Assembly (NCBI RefSeq): GCF_001655005.1
Contig: NZ_LXET01000044.1
Coordinates: 186,001 to 250,000, forward strand
Direction: 5' to 3'
Source of the DNA: Hafnia paralvei ATCC 29927
GTDB lineage: Bacteria > Pseudomonadota > Gammaproteobacteria > Enterobacterales > Enterobacteriaceae
DNA: 64,000 nucleotides
The first letter of the stretch is position 1. Each line of letters starts with the position of its first letter. The notes under the pieces were generated by a model. It searched no databases and was not told the DNA's origin. It was given only the letters and a program-made list of their open reading frames with translations. Made by a program: the position numbers and the translations under genes. Of the stretch, positions 63,770-64,000 are shown in pieces.

Positions 63770-64000
63770 CTAGTGCTGACTCGCCGTCAATTTTTCAATG
63801 TCAGGGCTACCAAGCAGTTTAGGGTCAGGGATAATATCTTTATCCTCACGCACCTTGGCCACATCTTTAGCCGTAATTTCTGGAGCTTTATTCCCCCAGC
63901 TGGTGCGGATAAAGTTAACGACGTCTGCGACCTGCTGATCGTTTAAGCGCCATCCAAACGCTGGCATGGTGATAGACGATGGAGCCCCCTGCACTCCGGG
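63770..64000 (-). CDS. Cytochrome c subunit, C-terminus (5' part outside window)
   Basis: At least 76 residues to the stop. ITMPAFGWRLNDQQVADVVN followed by FIRTSWGNKAP is the distal-Met end of a class I cytochrome c module (axial Met in TMPAF), as in the three-heme subunits of gluconate or alcohol dehydrogenases. The heme-binding CxxCH motifs are beyond the window. The frame is open through the edge. Confidence 0.8.
   Translation of the reverse strand, partial: PGVQGAPSSITMPAFGWRLNDQQVADVVNFIRTSWGNKAPEITAKDVAKVREDKDIIPDPKLLGSPDIEKLTASQH

Overview
The window is chromosomal DNA from a member of the Enterobacterales. Gene order follows the E. coli ftsK-to-dacC segment in inverse numbering, but several E. 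coli neighbours are missing at the expected places (macAB, aqpZ, serW, ybjK). Family-level sequence divergence and the ERIC-type repeats fit Hafniaceae (Hafnia or Obesumbacterium); that genus call is an inference from memory, not a database result.

Layout, left to right. 1-4.8 kb: the N-terminal part of ftsK (cut by the window edge), lrp and trxB. 4.8-7.1 kb: an accessory divergent pair, a SnoaL/alpha-beta hydrolase fusion and a LysR regulator. 7.4-19.8 kb: the cytochrome bd exporter cydDC, the N-end-rule set aat-infA-clpA-clpS, cspD, a VirK/YbjX protein, the OLD nuclease ybjD and the lysine exporter ybjE/lysO. 20-30.4 kb: hcp-hcr (nitrosative stress, with FNR and NsrR-like sites), poxB, ltaE, ybjT, ybjS, amiD, ybjQ, with ERIC repeats and an unexplained RNA-like structure before ybjS. 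31-37 kb: the arginine importer artPIQM plus artJ, both preceded by paired ARG boxes, then an alkyltransferase and rlmC. 37.2-48.2 kb: ybjO, the putrescine importer potFGHI, ybjN, a DUF4250 gene, rimK, nfsA, ybjC, grxA, ybjM, ybjL and the sigma-E small RNA rybB.

48.2-54.4 kb is a reduced 186-type (P2 family) prophage integrated at the 3' end of rybB and bounded by 73-bp direct repeats. It keeps CI, an Apl/Cox protein, CII, a damaged replication gene and a frameshifted integrase. Between CI and the integrase it carries two AT-rich cargo genes, a BRCT-domain protein and a KAP-family P-loop NTPase, in one operon with the repressor. This is the best candidate in the window for an undescribed system, probably lysogenic conversion or phage defence.

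54.4-64 kb returns to the host: an MFS transporter, ybjG behind a BasR/PmrA box, deoR, the serine uptake and deamination pair sdaC-sdaB, dacC, and the C-terminus of a cytochrome c cut by the window edge. No tRNA, rRNA, CRISPR array or intact insertion sequence was seen.
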